64,000 nt of DNA. Origin: Afifellaceae bacterium. Its GTDB lineage: Bacteria; Pseudomonadota; Alphaproteobacteria; Rhizobiales; Afifellaceae. The stretch lies in the NCBI GenBank assembly GCA_028281235.1, contig JANQKG010000022.1, forward strand, positions 1-64,000, given 5' to 3'. A model generated the notes under the pieces. That model did no database searches and had not been told where the DNA came from. It was given only the letters and a program-made list of their open reading frames with translations. The first letter of the stretch is position 1; the number at the start of each line of letters is the position of its first letter. Of this stretch, positions 62,254 through 64,000 are shown one piece after another. Position numbers and translations under genes: made by a program.

Positions 62254-63168
62254 ATGTCCAGCGCAGACGATTTCAGCAACGGCCGCTCCGGACAATGGAG
62301 CCCATGGCGCGCCATGCTCGCCGAGTTCTGGTACTACTTCTCCGAAAACAAAGGAGCAGTGGCAGGGCTCTTTGTCTTCATCGCATTGGTCGTAATTGCC
62401 CTTCTTGCACCGTTTGTCGCTCCGCACGATCCGGTCATTCAAAATCGCGACGCGCTTCTATTGCCCCCCTTCTGGCAGGAAGGCGGCAGCACGACCTATC
62501 TGCTTGGCACCGACCCGGTCGGCCGGGACATGCTTTCACGCCTGATCTATGGCGCGCGCTTCTCGCTGTTCATCGGCGTGGTCGTGGTCATCGGTGCCCT
62601 GACCGTCGGCATCACGATCGGTCTGATCGCCGGCTATTTCCGCGGATGGATCGACATCGTGATAATGCGGGTCATGGATGTGATCCTCGCCTTTCCCTCG
62701 CTGCTTCTCGCACTCGTCCTCGTCGCCGTGCTTGGGCCCGGCCTGATCAACGCCATGATCGCCATCGCGCTCGTCTATCAGCCGCATTTCGTTCGGCTGA
62801 CGCGCGCCTCTGTCATGGCGGAGAAGACCAAGGATTATGTGGTGTCGTCGCGGGTGGTGGGCGCCGGGCCGCTGCGCCTCATGGTACGCACGATCCTGCC
62901 CAACTGCCTTGCTCCACTCATCGTGCAGGCGACGCTGTCCTTCTCCTCCGCCATTCTCGACGCCGCAGCACTCGGCTTCCTCGGCATGGGCGCACAGCCG
63001 CCGACGCCGGAATGGGGCACCATGCTTGCCGAAGCGCGTGAGTTCATCCTGCGCGCCTGGTGGGTCGTGACCTTCCCGGGCCTGGCCATCCTCATCACGG
63101 TGCTGGCGATCAACCTGGTCGGCGACGGGCTGCGCGACGCGCTCGACCCGAAACTGAAGCGGAGCTGA
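62254..63168 (+). CDS. dppC: Dipeptide ABC transporter permease
   Basis: The 304-residue partner permease of DppB has an N-terminal cytoplasmic stretch, then helices, the LLGTDPVGRDMLSRLIYGAR block typical of DppC/OppC, and the coupling region AEKTKDYVVSSRVVGAGPLRLM. The C-terminal GTMLAEAREFILRAWW is also standard. Confidence 0.93.
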   Translation: MSSADDFSNGRSGQWSPWRAMLAEFWYYFSENKGAVAGLFVFIALVVIALLAPFVAPHDPVIQNRDALLLPPFWQEGGSTTYLLGTDPVGRDMLSRLIYGARFSLFIGVVVVIGALTVGITIGLIAGYFRGWIDIVIMRVMDVILAFPSLLLALVLVAVLGPGLINAMIAIALVYQPHFVRLTRASVMAEKTKDYVVSSRVVGAGPLRLMVRTILPNCLAPLIVQATLSFSSAILDAAALGFLGMGAQPPTPEWGTMLAEAREFILRAWWVVTFPGLAILITVLAINLVGDGLRDALDPKLKRS

Positions 63169-63214
63169 GGTGTGACAACGCTCAGCGGACCCAAAAGGCC
63201 GGAAGGAGCAGCTC

Positions 63215-64000
63215 ATGCCCCTTCTTGAAGTCCGCAAGCTCTCCGTCACCTTCGCCACCGCGGCCGGCCCGTTCACGGCGGTCGACGGCGTCGATTTCGA
63301 CGTCGATACCGGCGAAGTCCTGGCGATCGTTGGAGAATCGGGCTCCGGCAAGTCCGTCGCCATGCTCGCTGTGATGGGGCTCCTGCCAAGCGCCGCCACG
63401 GTGACGGCGGAACGGATGCGTTTTGGCCGCGAGGATCTCGCGACGCTTCCGCCCGCCCGCCGACGCCAGGTGATCGGACGCGATCTGGCCATGATCTTTC
63501 AGGAGCCGATCGCCAGCCTGAACCCCTGCTTCACGGTCGGCTTCCAGATCGGCGAGTCCCTGAGGACGCATCTCGGCATGGACCGCAGCGCTCGGCGCCA
63601 GCGCATTGTGGAGCTCTTGGATGAAGTCGGCATTCCCGAGCCGGAACGGCGGCTGTCCGCCTTCCCCCATCAGCTTTCCGGCGGCATGAGTCAGCGCGTG
63701 ATGATCGCCATGGCGCTTGCCTGTCGGCCGAAGCTGTTGATCGCCGATGAGCCGACCACCGCGCTCGATGTCACCATCCAGGCGCAGATCCTCGACCTGC
63801 TTCTTCGATTGCAGCGCGAGACCGGCATGGGCCTGGTGCTGATCACACATGACATGGGCGTGGTGGCGGAGACCGCGCAGCGCGTGGTCGTGCAATATGC
63901 CGGCCAGCAGGTAGAGCGACGCGACGTCCGCGGTCTCTTCAAGTGTCCGCACCATCCCTACACCACGGCTTTGCTCGCCGCGCTGCCCGATCGCGCCACC
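63215..64000 (+). CDS. dppD: Dipeptide ABC transporter ATP-binding protein (partial)
   Basis: The first 262 residues are visible before the window ends. Walker A is GESGSGKS, the signature is [19 protein letters not shown], Walker [13 protein letters not shown] and switch [10 protein letters not shown]. The peptide-transporter C-terminal cluster region begins [20 protein letters not shown] precedes the ATG. dppF probably follows outside. Confidence 0.92.
   Translation, partial: MPLLEVRKLSVTFATAAGPFTAVDGVDFDVDTGEVLAIVGESGSGKSVAMLAVMGLLPSAATVTAERMRFGREDLATLPPARRRQVIGRDLAMIFQEPIASLNPCFTVGFQIGESLRTHLGMDRSARRQRIVELLDEVGIPEPERRLSAFPHQLSGGMSQRVMIAMALACRPKLLIADEPTTALDVTIQAQILDLLLRLQRETGMGLVLITHDMGVVAETAQRVVVQYAGQQVERRDVRGLFKCPHHPYTTALLAALPDRAT

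Overview
The window is GC-rich chromosomal DNA from an alphaproteobacterium, most likely Hyphomicrobiales (Rhizobiales). The evidence is a Ros/MucR regulator, a DnaA-C-terminal-like protein next to a DUF6456 protein, DUF5330 beside sufE, a TIGR03808-type Tat repeat protein, a rhizobial-type L-asparaginase, and the dispersed intergenic repeats usual in this group. Codon use looks uniform and I see no integrase, transposase, phage or CRISPR genes. The species is not identifiable by eye.

Layout. 1-5.3 kb: a degenerate PAS/kinase-like membrane protein with a peptidoglycan-binding partner, DUF5330-sufE, DUF6456/DnaA-like and mucR. 5.5-12.9 kb: a tightly overlapping Mrp-type cation/proton antiporter operon with three NuoL/M/N-like subunits and a split-off MrpA C-terminus. 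13-23.3 kb: oligopeptidase B, Fe superoxide dismutase, a dihaem cytochrome c facing a molybdenum hydroxylase pair (iorAB) under a divergent TetR gene with two operator-like palindromes, an aminotransferase, small membrane proteins and a haloacid dehalogenase. 23.7-31.6 kb: M20 dipeptidase, HerA-like ATPase, DUF4332 protein and two-subunit methylmalonyl-CoA mutase. 31.7-46.2 kb: YbjQ protein, radical SAM enzyme, TIGR03808 protein, a DUF4160/DUF2442 pair, SpoU methyltransferase, asparaginase, an orphan DNA methyltransferase, a DUF427-adenylate cyclase fusion, a thuAB-like pair and aminotransferases. 46.4-55.1 kb: a signalling island with a diguanylate cyclase and, on the other strand, two sensor kinases, an OmpR-type regulator, a small exported protein and a DppA-like binding protein lacking permeases. 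55.2-58.7 kb: tungstate transporter tupBCA downstream of an ApbC/Mrp Fe-S carrier. 58.8-64 kb: tRNA-Gln, tRNA-Pro and a dipeptide ABC operon (dppABCD) that runs off the window.

Likely joint functions. IorAB with the dihaem cytochrome c forms a plausible periplasmic oxidation route whose molybdenum cofactor chemistry sits in the same window as an oxyanion transporter. The Mrp operon encodes one multi-subunit membrane complex. The kinase/binding-protein island resembles TorS-TorT logic but with a peptide-type binding protein.

The most unusual non-coding signal is a family of paired hairpins whose ends are CTAGTG/CACTAG. One complete 168-bp copy lies upstream of the DUF4332 gene. A second copy abuts, and supplies the stop codon of, the first gene in the window. 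Stem sequences differ between copies, but the linker and a one-sided A-rich bulge are conserved. Three other mosaic repeats begin or end in CTAGAGC/GCTCTAG, and three REP pairs (BIME-like) and three long RPE-type palindromes fill the remaining gene-poor stretches.
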